Part shown: piece after piece, positions 16,607 to 25,400 of the stretch
How the letters are laid out: each line of letters starts with the position of its first letter
Position numbering within the stretch: the first letter of the stretch is position 1
Assembly: GCF_014243445.1 (NCBI RefSeq)
Contig: NZ_JACLQD010000001.1
Span: 186,001 to 250,000 of the forward strand
Direction: 5' to 3'
Length of the DNA: 64,000 bases
Source: Paragemmobacter straminiformis
Lineage (GTDB): Bacteria > Pseudomonadota > Alphaproteobacteria > Rhodobacterales > Rhodobacteraceae
Translations under genes and position numbers: made by a program
The notes under the pieces: model-generated
Seen by the model: only the letters and a program-made list of their open reading frames with translations
What the model was told of the DNA's origin: nothing
Database searches by the model: none

Positions 16607-17116
16607 ATGCGGACGAAGCGGAGGAAGAGAGAGTTCGACTGGCAGCTGATTGCCGGCCTTCTGCTTCTGATCGCCATTTCCGCAGTCGGGTCAGTATTCT
16701 TGCAGCCATTGCTCGCTGGCAAGACCGATGCGATCAATACGATCGTTACAGTTTTTTCGATCCTGGCGGGGTTCCTCGTGGCGGTGATCACCTTCATCGG
16801 CGAGCCGAGCAATCAGTCTTGGCAGGAACAGCAGCTTTCCCGCCGGGATGTTGTTGCGCGTCTTTCCAGGCATCTGTGGCTTTTCTATTTCTATCTCGCC
16901 ACCCTCGGCCTTGCGATGGCGATGTATGTTGTGCCGGAAGGCTTTCCTGCCCTGACGATGTGGCTCCAGCGTCTATTCGCCTTCTTTGCAATCTTCGTGT
17001 TCGGGGCGTCTTTTGCCCTCCCAAGGTCATTGCTGAAGCTTCAGCTGGAAAAGTATGACAGGGGCCTACAGGAAAAGCTTCCACCGGTTTTGAAACGGCC
17101 GGACAGCGACAGCTAA
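16607..17116 (+). CDS. Small membrane protein, partner of the preceding gene
   Basis: A 169-residue protein with a basic N-terminus (MRTKRRKREFDW) and four hydrophobic segments: LIAGLLLLIAISAVGSVFL, TIVTVFSILAGFLVAVITF, LWLFYFYLATLGLAMAMYVV and LFAFFAIFVFGASFALPRSL. A short amphipathic tail follows. It begins 3 bases after its partner gene, so the two are translationally linked. A soluble sensor plus a membrane effector is a frequent layout of abortive-infection systems; here this is only an inference from shape. Confidence 0.6.
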   Translation: MRTKRRKREFDWQLIAGLLLLIAISAVGSVFLQPLLAGKTDAINTIVTVFSILAGFLVAVITFIGEPSNQSWQEQQLSRRDVVARLSRHLWLFYFYLATLGLAMAMYVVPEGFPALTMWLQRLFAFFAIFVFGASFALPRSLLKLQLEKYDRGLQEKLPPVLKRPDSDS

Positions 17117-17560
17117 ACGGTCTCGGAGCATATGTGTGCCTCGCTACCTACGGCGATGCGTGGCGTCGATATCGGTCCATCGAATAACTATCGCCGCCGC
17201 ATTCGATGGCTCTTTCTGAGCGAGGTGAACCGTGGGCGATACACTCGCTTCCTCCGCCCGTCGGCGCTTCGATAGAACGATCAGTGCTTGAATAAGCGTC
17301 TTCCGAGGATTGCGGGTTGTGTCAGGCAAGTCGTCACCGGAAAAATTCTCGACGCACCCATCGTCCGAAAAATTCTTGTCCGGATGATGTCGCGGTTTTG
17401 TCCGGAAGCTGCCGCGCCGCTACACGGTCGCCGTGGTCTTTCAGATTCTTCAGTTTCACGCAGATGCTCATGATGTACCCGCCATGTACCTCGGTGTGTA
17501 CCCTCGGCCTCGGCAAGCGCCTGCAATCGTTGATTTTATTGGGATTTACCAGAAGTTAAG
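17117..17560. other. Gene-poor region left of the att-like tRNA fragment
   Basis: No believable gene is seen in these about 440 bases. The right part contains three TGTACC direct repeats, given separately. It is probably the end of an element that lay next to the tRNA. Confidence 0.4.
17474..17503 (+). repeat. Three TGTACC direct repeats
   Basis: TGTACC occurs at 17474, 17485 and 17497, that is 11 and 12 bases apart, close to one helical turn. They resemble the TGTAACCC repeats on the other side of the tRNA fragment and may be recombinase or regulator arm sites. Confidence 0.4.
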
Positions 17561-17608
17561 TGGTGCCCAGAGCCGGAATCGAACCAGCGACACGCGGATT
17601 TTCAATCC
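17561..17608 (-). tRNA. 3' fragment of tRNA-Phe (att-like site)
   Basis: Read on the minus strand, this 48-base stretch gives the anticodon loop TTGAAAA (anticodon GAA), variable loop, an intact T arm (GCTGG-TTCGATT-CCGGC), a seven-base 3' acceptor strand and CCA. The 5' half (acceptor and D arm) is absent. Such 3' fragments are the duplicated core left when an element integrates into a tRNA gene. The intact tRNA should lie at the far end of the element, to the right; none was found in this window. It is not a functional tRNA by itself. Confidence 0.75.
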
Positions 17609-17728
17609 TCGGTCAGGCTGCTTGACGCGCCCTTGAAACGCTCATTAAAACATAATATTTATCGTTCATAAACAGAGGCTTGGTCGAAAAATTCTTGCTG
17701 CACGTAGCTGCATGCGGATGCAGGGAAA

Positions 17729-17770
17729 TGTAACCCAAGGTAAGCGTTCTGTAACCCAGATGTAACCCAG
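17729..17770 (+). repeat. Three TGTAACCCA direct repeats before the integrase
   Basis: TGTAACCCA is found at 17729, 17750 and 17761, spaced 21 and 11 bases, that is two turns and one turn of the helix. They end 11 bases before the integrase start. The face-of-helix spacing suggests arm-type integrase sites or an autoregulatory operator. Confidence 0.6.
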
Positions 17771-17781
17771 AGAGGACCATT

Positions 17782-19158
17782 TTGGCGCAAAGGATCACCG
17801 CACTCTCTGACGCAGCGCTGCGCAGCCTCAAGCCGACGGGGGAGCGCTACGAAGTTATCGACAAGGTCATGCAGGGCCTCGTGGGACGAGTGTCAGCATC
17901 GGGCCGGGTCATGTTTGTCCTGCGCGCGAGAAACGCTGCTGGAAAGATGCAGACGGTCACGCTGGGGGCCTACCCCGACCTTACGCTGAAATCAGCCAGG
18001 GATGCAGCGAACCGCACAAAGCTAGAGATGAAGTCGGGCCGCGACATCAATGGAGAGAAGAAGCTAGTCCGAGAGACTACCCTCATGGAGCAGGACAAAA
18101 CCACGCTGCGCGCGGTTGTCCTTGAATACGAACAGCGGTTTTCGGCAAGCAAGTCTTCTTGGCGGGCTAGAGGGCCGAAAACCGAACGCAGTGGCGCCCG
18201 GCAGGTCATCGAGCGTGTCTATGCCGATCTTCTCGACAAGCCGATTACCAAGCTCTCAGACGAAGATTTCGCTGCATCCATCTCGAACTATCGGCGGCTC
18301 CGCCCTTCAGATGGTCGAACAACGGCAAACGGTCAGGCTTCGCGGGCGCGCGCCTATCTTAGCCCCGTCCTTGACTGGGTAGCTGGGCGGAAGTCCTTCC
18401 AGAAACTTGGCGCCTCACGGACGCAGAGGCTTCCCGTCGCTTCGCTGATGACCACGCATGATCCGGCCTCGGACGATCCGACGATTACGGGCAAGCGCAC
18501 GAGGGTGCTTACCGAAGCGGAACTGAAAGCAGTGCTTCCCTTTCTCGTCTATCCCGCACCTGAGCTCGAAACCCTGCGTCTTGGACGTCACCTCGATTTT
18601 CGTCCGATTGCGATGCGTTTCATGCTGCTCACTGCCGCGCGGCTGGACGAGGTTTGTTCGATGAGATGGCAGGACATCGACCGGACGAACAGCGTCTGGC
18701 GAAAACCAGCCGTGAAATCGACCAGGGGCGGACCTCGTGGGCAAGCGCTGCCGCTGCCGGAACCAGTTATGGCGCTGTTGAGAGAGTTACCGGGCTGGAA
18801 AGCTGCAAAGCCTGACCAGTTGGTGTTTCCGAACGGCGCCGGCACCGGCCCGTTGGATAACTGGACGCGCTTTCAGAAGGCGCTTCACATAGCGAGCGGA
18901 ACGACCGACTGGCATCGTCACGATCTGCGTCGGACGGCCGCGACGATCATGCACTCCTTGAAAGTCCCGGCTTCAACGATCGAACAAATTCTGGCGCATA
19001 CTGACCCGCTTCGGGGAGATAACGTGGGCGCATCGGCTTCGCATTATATCCAGCTTGGCCGCGTGCTGAAGAACGCGCGCGATCCGCAAGAAGAGGCGCT
19101 GTCCACGCTGGCAGAGGCGCTAGCCTATATCGAGACGACGGATACGAGAGAAGGCTAG
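17782..19158 (+). CDS. Tyrosine recombinase/integrase (P4-like, DUF4102 N-terminus)
   Basis: A 458-residue site-specific recombinase starting at TTG (AGAGAGGACCAT upstream). The N-terminal DUF4102-like arm-binding part includes LKSARDAANRTKLEMKSG, and the catalytic domain has the first Arg in LLTAARLDEVCSMRW, HxxR in HDLRRTAATIM and the nucleophile candidate tyrosine in SASHYIQ. P4-type integrases usually insert at tRNA 3' ends; the tRNA-Phe fragment 174 bases upstream fits this. It should excise and insert the island to its right. Confidence 0.9.
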   Translation: MAQRITALSDAALRSLKPTGERYEVIDKVMQGLVGRVSASGRVMFVLRARNAAGKMQTVTLGAYPDLTLKSARDAANRTKLEMKSGRDINGEKKLVRETTLMEQDKTTLRAVVLEYEQRFSASKSSWRARGPKTERSGARQVIERVYADLLDKPITKLSDEDFAASISNYRRLRPSDGRTTANGQASRARAYLSPVLDWVAGRKSFQKLGASRTQRLPVASLMTTHDPASDDPTITGKRTRVLTEAELKAVLPFLVYPAPELETLRLGRHLDFRPIAMRFMLLTAARLDEVCSMRWQDIDRTNSVWRKPAVKSTRGGPRGQALPLPEPVMALLRELPGWKAAKPDQLVFPNGAGTGPLDNWTRFQKALHIASGTTDWHRHDLRRTAATIMHSLKVPASTIEQILAHTDPLRGDNVGASASHYIQLGRVLKNARDPQEEALSTLAEALAYIETTDTREG

Positions 19159-19329
19159 CAAATCGTTCACTGTCTGCTTCTTGTGTAGCGACGCGGGACG
19201 ATTGCAGGCTCTGTTGTGGGCGTAGACACCTCTCCGAGAGATCGAAATCAAACATCGACAATATCATTCGCCTCCGATCTCTTTTCATATATAGATCATT
19301 GAACTAGGGGCAGACAAAGATCGACAGAA

Positions 19330-20529
19330 ATGATCGAAACACCCGGACGCATCGAGCCTTGCCTGTTTGAAGAACGGGTTCCGGCGAAACTGGCTGACCT
19401 GGCGGTCGAGCTGCAACGCGCGGCTGACGCTCTCGGTCGCGGACTGCATCCTGACAGCGCCGCCGAGTTGGCGGACCTCGTCCGCGTCATGAACTGCTAT
19501 TACTCGAACCTGATTGAAGGGCACAACACTCACCCGCGTGACATCGAGGCAGCGCTGGCAGGGGCTGAGCTTGCCGAAGAGACCCGCCCTCTTGCACTGG
19601 AAGCGCGGGCGCATGTCATTGTGCAGCGCGAGATCGACCGGCGTTTTCGCGAGGGTCGCCTTGGGTCACCGACCGACCCTGCCTTCCTCGCATGGGTGCA
19701 TGAGGCGTTCTATCGCGAAATGCCGCCCGAGTTCCGCTTCGTCACCTACCCCGATGGGCGCAGCGAAGAGATCGTGCCCGGTCGCTTCCGTGCCGAGGGC
19801 GATGCCGAGGTCGTCGTGGGCCGGCATCAGCCGCCGTCCTCGCATCGCGTCGACGCCTTCCTTGCACATTTCGCAAAACGGTTCCGCACGGCGGAGGCTT
19901 CGGCCAGCCGGCGCATCATCGCCATCGCGGCGGCGCACCACCGGCTGAACTTCATTCACCCCTTCCCGGACGGCAACGGGCGCGTCAGCCGCCTGATGTC
20001 GCACGCCATGGCCCTGCAAGCCGAGATCGGCGGACAGGGCCTGTGGTCCGTCTCACGCGGACTGGCGAGGGGCCTGGAAGAGCGTGGCGAGTATATGCGG
20101 ATGATGGACATGGCCGACAGTCCGCGGCGCGGTGATCGTGACGGGAGAGGCAACCTGTCCGAGGCTGCGCTGGAGACCTTCACCGGCTGGTTCATGGAAG
20201 TGATGCTCGACCAGATCCGCTTCTCCACGCGGTTGTTCGACGTGGCGGGTCTTGAAGACCGCTACCGCCGACTGGTGTCGGATGTGACCGGCGACAAGCG
20301 CGCGCCTGACCTTATCTCTGCCGTTTTGCGCCATGGTCGGCTGGACCGTGGCGATGCCGCATTGGTGCTACGCGTGTCGGCAGTAACAGCGCGCAAGACG
20401 CTTGGTGATCTAGTGCGTCTGGGGTTCCTTACCTCGGACAGCCCCAAAACTCCGGTTCGATTGGCGTTTCCGCTGGATTTCCGCGAGCGGTTGTTTCCAA
20501 ACCTGTTCGCGGAAGCGCCGTTGGGGTGA
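19330..20529 (+). CDS. Fic-domain protein (class II, N-terminal inhibitory motif)
   Basis: A 399-residue protein with the Fic active-site motif HPFPDGNGRVSRLM near residue 214 (invariant His, Asp-Gly-Asn and Arg all present) and an N-terminal inhibitory helix motif YYSNLIEGHNT near residue 57. Having the inhibitory motif before the core defines class II Fic enzymes. A winged-helix-like C-terminal part (ALVLRVSAVTARKTLGDLVRLGFL) is also visible. Known members AMPylate target proteins. It lies between integrase and restriction genes, without a separate antitoxin gene; its own N-terminal motif probably keeps it inactive. Confidence 0.85.
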   Translation: MIETPGRIEPCLFEERVPAKLADLAVELQRAADALGRGLHPDSAAELADLVRVMNCYYSNLIEGHNTHPRDIEAALAGAELAEETRPLALEARAHVIVQREIDRRFREGRLGSPTDPAFLAWVHEAFYREMPPEFRFVTYPDGRSEEIVPGRFRAEGDAEVVVGRHQPPSSHRVDAFLAHFAKRFRTAEASASRRIIAIAAAHHRLNFIHPFPDGNGRVSRLMSHAMALQAEIGGQGLWSVSRGLARGLEERGEYMRMMDMADSPRRGDRDGRGNLSEAALETFTGWFMEVMLDQIRFSTRLFDVAGLEDRYRRLVSDVTGDKRAPDLISAVLRHGRLDRGDAALVLRVSAVTARKTLGDLVRLGFLTSDSPKTPVRLAFPLDFRERLFPNLFAEAPLG

Positions 20530-20532
20530 TCC

Positions 20533-20573
20533 TTGGATGCTGAGTAATGACCTAGCAGTGGTCATTCATCCAA
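20533..20573. terminator. Two-part hairpin between convergent genes
   Basis: TTGGATG (20533-20539) pairs with CATCCAA (20567-20573), and inside it AATGACC pairs with GGTCATT around a seven-base loop. The only asymmetry is a six-base bulge. It sits right after the fic stop and ahead of the convergent DUF262 gene, so it may end transcription from either side. There is no clear U-run. Confidence 0.5.
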
Positions 20574-20678
20574 TCGCAACCGGAACCGGTAGTTAAGTTG
20601 ATACGGCCCACTTAGCGTAGGTCGATCAATCGGCCCGCCGGGGAGCCCACCACAAAGTTGGGGGAAAACCTCAGCTTG

Positions 20679-22445
20679 CTATTTCAGGACGTTGAAGCCT
20701 TTCTGTATGACCTGTGCCATCAGGGTGCGACGTGCTTCCAAGAAATGGTCGTAAGCCATAGACTCCCATCCTTCTGGAAGAGCGTGGTCTTGCATCATTT
20801 GGTCTGCAACAGCAGCATCCAACCTTGCGAGCACCTTAGGGACATAGACGCTTGGAGCATCGTCACTGATGCTAATGTTATCAGGCCACTCAAGAAGGGC
20901 GAAGTTCGCCATCTGGTTTATGTGCCTTATATCCACGATTCCGCTCCCTTCTAGGTATGCTCTGGGGAAAAGATGATGTCTCTCTAGCGGTTTCTTTTTC
21001 GTCTGGAGGGATGGATCAATCAGGTCGCGGACCGTCTTGTGGGAATATAGGACGCGCGCACCCAGCAAATTCTGTGAAGCGATATAGCAAAAAAGCTCCG
21101 GATTTCGTGCTGACGAACTGTCGAGTTTTGCGGGCAGGGTAATATTCCAGAAGTCATTGGGTAGGTTACTCTCGATAATGTCATTGAGGACTTTGCAGAA
21201 TTCTTCTGCTGTGGTGATTGATCTTAGGCGCGCAAGATCCCCGTCCATCACCGTCTCAGGTGAACTAGTGTAGCGGCCGGTGAGCGACGTTGCGAAGAAC
21301 CACCGGCCGATGAGTTTTTGCAAGATGTGTTCATCCACACCATGGCGTTTGCGCCCAAGCAAATAGAATGCGTATGCATAGAGCAATGCATTGTTCGACG
21401 AAATCATCTCCGAACTGCGAAAACCCGCTCCCACGATGGCACTAAGAAACTGGTGCCAATTTGTGAGATTAAGAACTTCGGCTTGCGCGTTCTTCAGCAC
21501 TTCGAATTGGGCTTCACGCTTCGCATCTGAGAAGTCGCCCGTCTCAGCATCTTTGCCTCTGAGAATTTGATAGACACTCTTGAGGCGCCCTCGCCCGAAA
21601 CCGAATGCAATTGAAACGCGCAGCAGCTGGTCAGGATCTGGGTCAATAAGATGGTTGAACGACGATGCCTTCCCATCGATTTTCGCACCCGTGCGCGCGG
21701 AGTGACAAAATGTTTCAAGGGCGCGACGACCTACTTCCCAAAATACAGATAGCAATGTGAGGATAAAGTCTGCTTGGTTCAACGGCACGCCTTTGCTGTT
21801 GATCCGCACAAAGATGTCGGCAACCTGCTCCTCGTCGACCGATGACGCGATCTCTAGAGCAGTGAAGGGGTATTTTCTCAAGTCGAAGAGCCGGTCGAGA
21901 TTGTGGGCTATCGCCTCCTCTTGGTCTTCAGGCAGGTCAATTTTCTCTTTGATGCGGCGCAGATAATCCTTCACAAGTGTGTAGGAAGATTTGCCGCTTG
22001 CCCAAAGGTCCGAGATATTCGGTATCCACTCTACATCCCGCCGGATAGCAGCATCCGTAACTTCAAATTTTCCATCCCGTGGCCTGAACGCAATCTCGAT
22101 CTGGCGTTCCTTGAAATTTGCATCGAGCACTTTTTGGCCGCGAAAAACAGCGTAGAGTGAGGTCAGACGCTGTTGTCCATCGACCACCAATCGCGAAGCC
22201 TTCTTGAACTGCTTCGCACCCACGCCGATCTGCTTCACACCGGTCTCGGACTCGCTTTCCCAGAACAGGAAGTAGCCAACCGGAAATCCGCGATACATCG
22301 AGTCGAACAGGTCGCGCACCTTGGCATTCGTCCACACGAACGGACGCTGAATGTCTGGCAGGGCGATGTCGCCGAGATCAATGAAATGAAGAAGGCCATC
22401 CAGATCGTATTCCACGCGCTTGAACAGGGTCTTTAATTCGCTCAT
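20679..22445 (-). CDS. GmrSD-like DUF262/DUF1524 (HNH) restriction protein
   Basis: A 588-residue protein. The N-terminal DUF262 region has ALPDIQRPFVWTNAKVRDLFD and the DGQQRLTSLYAVFRG motif near residue 89; the C-terminal portion has LERHHLFPRAYLEG, an HNH-like DUF1524 site, near residue 513. Proteins with this pair of domains include GmrSD, a nucleotide-dependent type IV enzyme acting on modified phage DNA. The start used (22445) lies 1 base after the stop of the type ISP gene, so both form an operon. It could cut modified DNA that the type ISP enzyme does not handle. Confidence 0.8.
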   Translation of the reverse strand: MSELKTLFKRVEYDLDGLLHFIDLGDIALPDIQRPFVWTNAKVRDLFDSMYRGFPVGYFLFWESESETGVKQIGVGAKQFKKASRLVVDGQQRLTSLYAVFRGQKVLDANFKERQIEIAFRPRDGKFEVTDAAIRRDVEWIPNISDLWASGKSSYTLVKDYLRRIKEKIDLPEDQEEAIAHNLDRLFDLRKYPFTALEIASSVDEEQVADIFVRINSKGVPLNQADFILTLLSVFWEVGRRALETFCHSARTGAKIDGKASSFNHLIDPDPDQLLRVSIAFGFGRGRLKSVYQILRGKDAETGDFSDAKREAQFEVLKNAQAEVLNLTNWHQFLSAIVGAGFRSSEMISSNNALLYAYAFYLLGRKRHGVDEHILQKLIGRWFFATSLTGRYTSSPETVMDGDLARLRSITTAEEFCKVLNDIIESNLPNDFWNITLPAKLDSSSARNPELFCYIASQNLLGARVLYSHKTVRDLIDPSLQTKKKPLERHHLFPRAYLEGSGIVDIRHINQMANFALLEWPDNISISDDAPSVYVPKVLARLDAAVADQMMQDHALPEGWESMAYDHFLEARRTLMAQVIQKGFNVLK

Positions 22446-22446
22446 C

Positions 22447-25400
22447 TCAAATCTCCAGCGGGGGTAGCGCACGGACGATCTTCATCGTCTCGAGGCTGAC
22501 GGTGATCACGCGGCGCAGCAGGTCGAAGGGGTAGCGCGGATCGCCGACGGTTTCGTTGGCATAGTCGTTGGCGTCGTTGATGATGCCGCTGTCCTTGTCC
22601 TGCTTGACCGCTTGACGCTCCATCACCCAGTCGATGGCGGACTTGCCATTGACGATATAGTCATAGGCGTCCAGCGGGATGTCGGTGATCGTGATGTTGG
22701 GGTTGTAGTGGATCACCGAGCGGTCTTTGTTCTTGCCGAAGGTCATCTTTTCGACCCTGAAGAACTTCACGGGATCGTCGATCGAGGCTAGTGACAAGTC
22801 GCCCTGTTTAACAGTGACTGGATAGGGCTCGACGGTCTCGTAGCCGACATGCAGGTCGCCAAGGGCGCGACCGGCCCTAACGAAGGCCCAGAAGTCGGTG
22901 GCCTGTTTCACGCAGGGGATGCGGGGCAGTTCCTTGGTCAGGTTGTCAGCGAAGCGGCGGCGATAGTCTTCGGAGTGCAGGAGGCCGTAGGTATAGTAGA
23001 AGATGTCGTCCTTGGTGATAGCCTCACCAGGGTAGGCCGCCTTGAAGTGGGCGAGGCCCGCGTCGGTGATGCCGTGGCGGATGCGGTAGATTGGCTTGTC
23101 GTCTTCGATCAAAGAGAACAGGTCGTCACCTGCGTCGGTATCGGCGCGGTCGTAGAGGGTGAGCGGGAAGCACTGATACCCGCCCATCGCGGGTGCGAGG
23201 TTCAGATCTGCGATGGTGTCGAGCAGGAAAGCAGAGAACCCTTTGTCCCCTCCCCTCCCAGGAACACAGATGATGCGGTTCGGTAGTCTGTTGTTCGGAA
23301 ACAGCAGCGGTATCTGCCCCTGCCGGTGATTGAACATCTTCTCGCGGTAGAGCCACGTCCTCAAAAAGGGGCGGTAAGTGGCAGCAACCGCAGCGTCGGG
23401 GTTGAATATCGCTGGTGTTCCTCGCTGAAAGTCCGTCGTCAGGCTGCTTGTCCAGCTTAGCCGGCGGGGATTATCTTGCGGGTCGTTGATCGTGCCATCG
23501 CGACGCAACTGAAGTTGACGATTATACTCGTCCACATGACCGCGCATGTTCTCGAGCAATCGCCGCTTGGACGAGTTCCAGCACCAAACATCGCGTGCTG
23601 TTTCGAGCCCGCGCGAATATGTCTCGAACAAGACAGCTGTAGTCTTGTCCTTCTTGTCGCCGATACTGATGAACTTGCCCACACTGTCGTCGCGCTGCTT
23701 CAGCCAGTCGCCGTGATCGTCAGGCACGACCTGCTGCCAGCCGACTTTGGCACCGAGGCCACGAAGACTACGAAAGTCCTTGATAATCTTCAGCTTATCT
23801 TCGCGGCTCAGGTAGTCGCCGATGTCGTGGTAGAAGACCTGCCCCTGCTTCGCAGCCGCGGGGTTCTTCACGAACAGCGTGATGACAATAGGCGCTCGGC
23901 TACCTGCGCCGAAGATCTTGCCGCCCTCGCGCCGGGACGTCTCGCCGCTGGTGCGCTGGTTGCCCCGCAAGTGGAAGACGTAGATCGACGAGAACTCATC
24001 GACCATCGACTTGCGCATCCCGTCGGCGGTGTTCGCATCGATCCAGCCGCCGTTCGTGACGTAGGCCATGACCCCGCTCTCCCCCAGCCGATCCGCGCCC
24101 CAACGGATCGCACGAATGTAGCTGTCGTAGAGAGCGTTCTTGTTCGTCGCGGTGGACCGTGCGGCGTAGGTATCGGCGATGCGACTATCGAGATGCGGGT
24201 AATCGATGAACTGCGACACAGCATAGGGCGGGTTGCCCATGATGACGCGGATGTCGAGCTCCTGCTGCCGGCGCCTACGTTCGGAGTTGTCCGGCATCAC
24301 CAGCGCCAGCTCGTCCTGGCCTTCGGACATCGCGAAGGTGTCTGTCAGGAGGATGCCGTTAAACGGCGTGTATTCGCCACCAGAGAGGCCGTGGTAGACG
24401 CTCTCTATGTTGATGGCCGCGATGTAGTAGGCCAGCAGCACGATCTCATTCGCATGAAGCTCGTGGCGGAATTTGTGCTCTAGCTCCTCGGGCGCGATCA
24501 GACCGGACTGCAAGAGGCGCGTGATGAAGGTGCCGGTGCCAGTGAAGGGGTCGATGATGTGCACGCCCTTCGACCCGAGGGTCTGGCCGAACTCGTCCTC
24601 CAGCACGTCGTTGACCGAGCGGATGATGAAATCGACGATCTCGATCGGGGTATAGACGATGCCCAGCTTGTCGCGGGTGCCCTTGAAGGCGACGCCGAAG
24701 AAGTTGTCGTAGAGTTGGCGGACCAGCTCCTGCTTCGCGGCCGGGTCTGTAATACCCTGCGCCTTATTGCGGACGCTGGCGTAGAAGTCGTCGAGGTCGC
24801 GGGTCTCCTTCTCGAGGTGCTCACCCTCAAGGGCGTCCAACACTCCTTGGATGGCGCGGGAGACCGGGTTCTCCTGTGTGAAGGCATGGCCTTCGAAGAG
24901 GGCATCAAAGACCGGCCGGGTGATGATGTGCTGGGCCAGCATCTCCACCGCTTCCTGCTCGGTGATGCCGCTGTTCAGATCATCGCGAATCTCGGCAAGA
25001 AACGCGTCGAAGGCTTGGCGCGCGGGACTGTCTTTGACTGAGAGGATCGCCTCAAGCCGAGTGATGTGGGCGAGCGCGATGTCGCGCAGGCTGCTGGCCC
25101 AGCGGTCCCAATATTCACGATCGCCGCACTTCTTGACGATCTTCGCCATGATCGCCCGGCTGAAGTCGTCGAGCACCACGCCGGGCAGCTCCGGTTCGCG
25201 GTCGTCTTCGATAACGAAATCGTCGTCCGAAGAATCTCGACCGGGAGCAGTGATCCCGGAGCGTTTTGCTGCGGTCTTGGTCGGGAGCTTCTCGACCGTC
25301 GCGGTTACAGCCTTCAGCTCGACACTGTCCATGCCGATAATCTGGATCTTGTCCGACACATCCTGACCGAGCGAGGCTTGGTTGATTGTCGCGTCGAAAC

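Noticed and set aside
17561-17640. Complete functional tRNA-Phe
   Set aside because: The T arm and 3' acceptor strand are fine, but the expected 5' acceptor strand and D arm are absent upstream on the minus strand, so only a 3' fragment is present.
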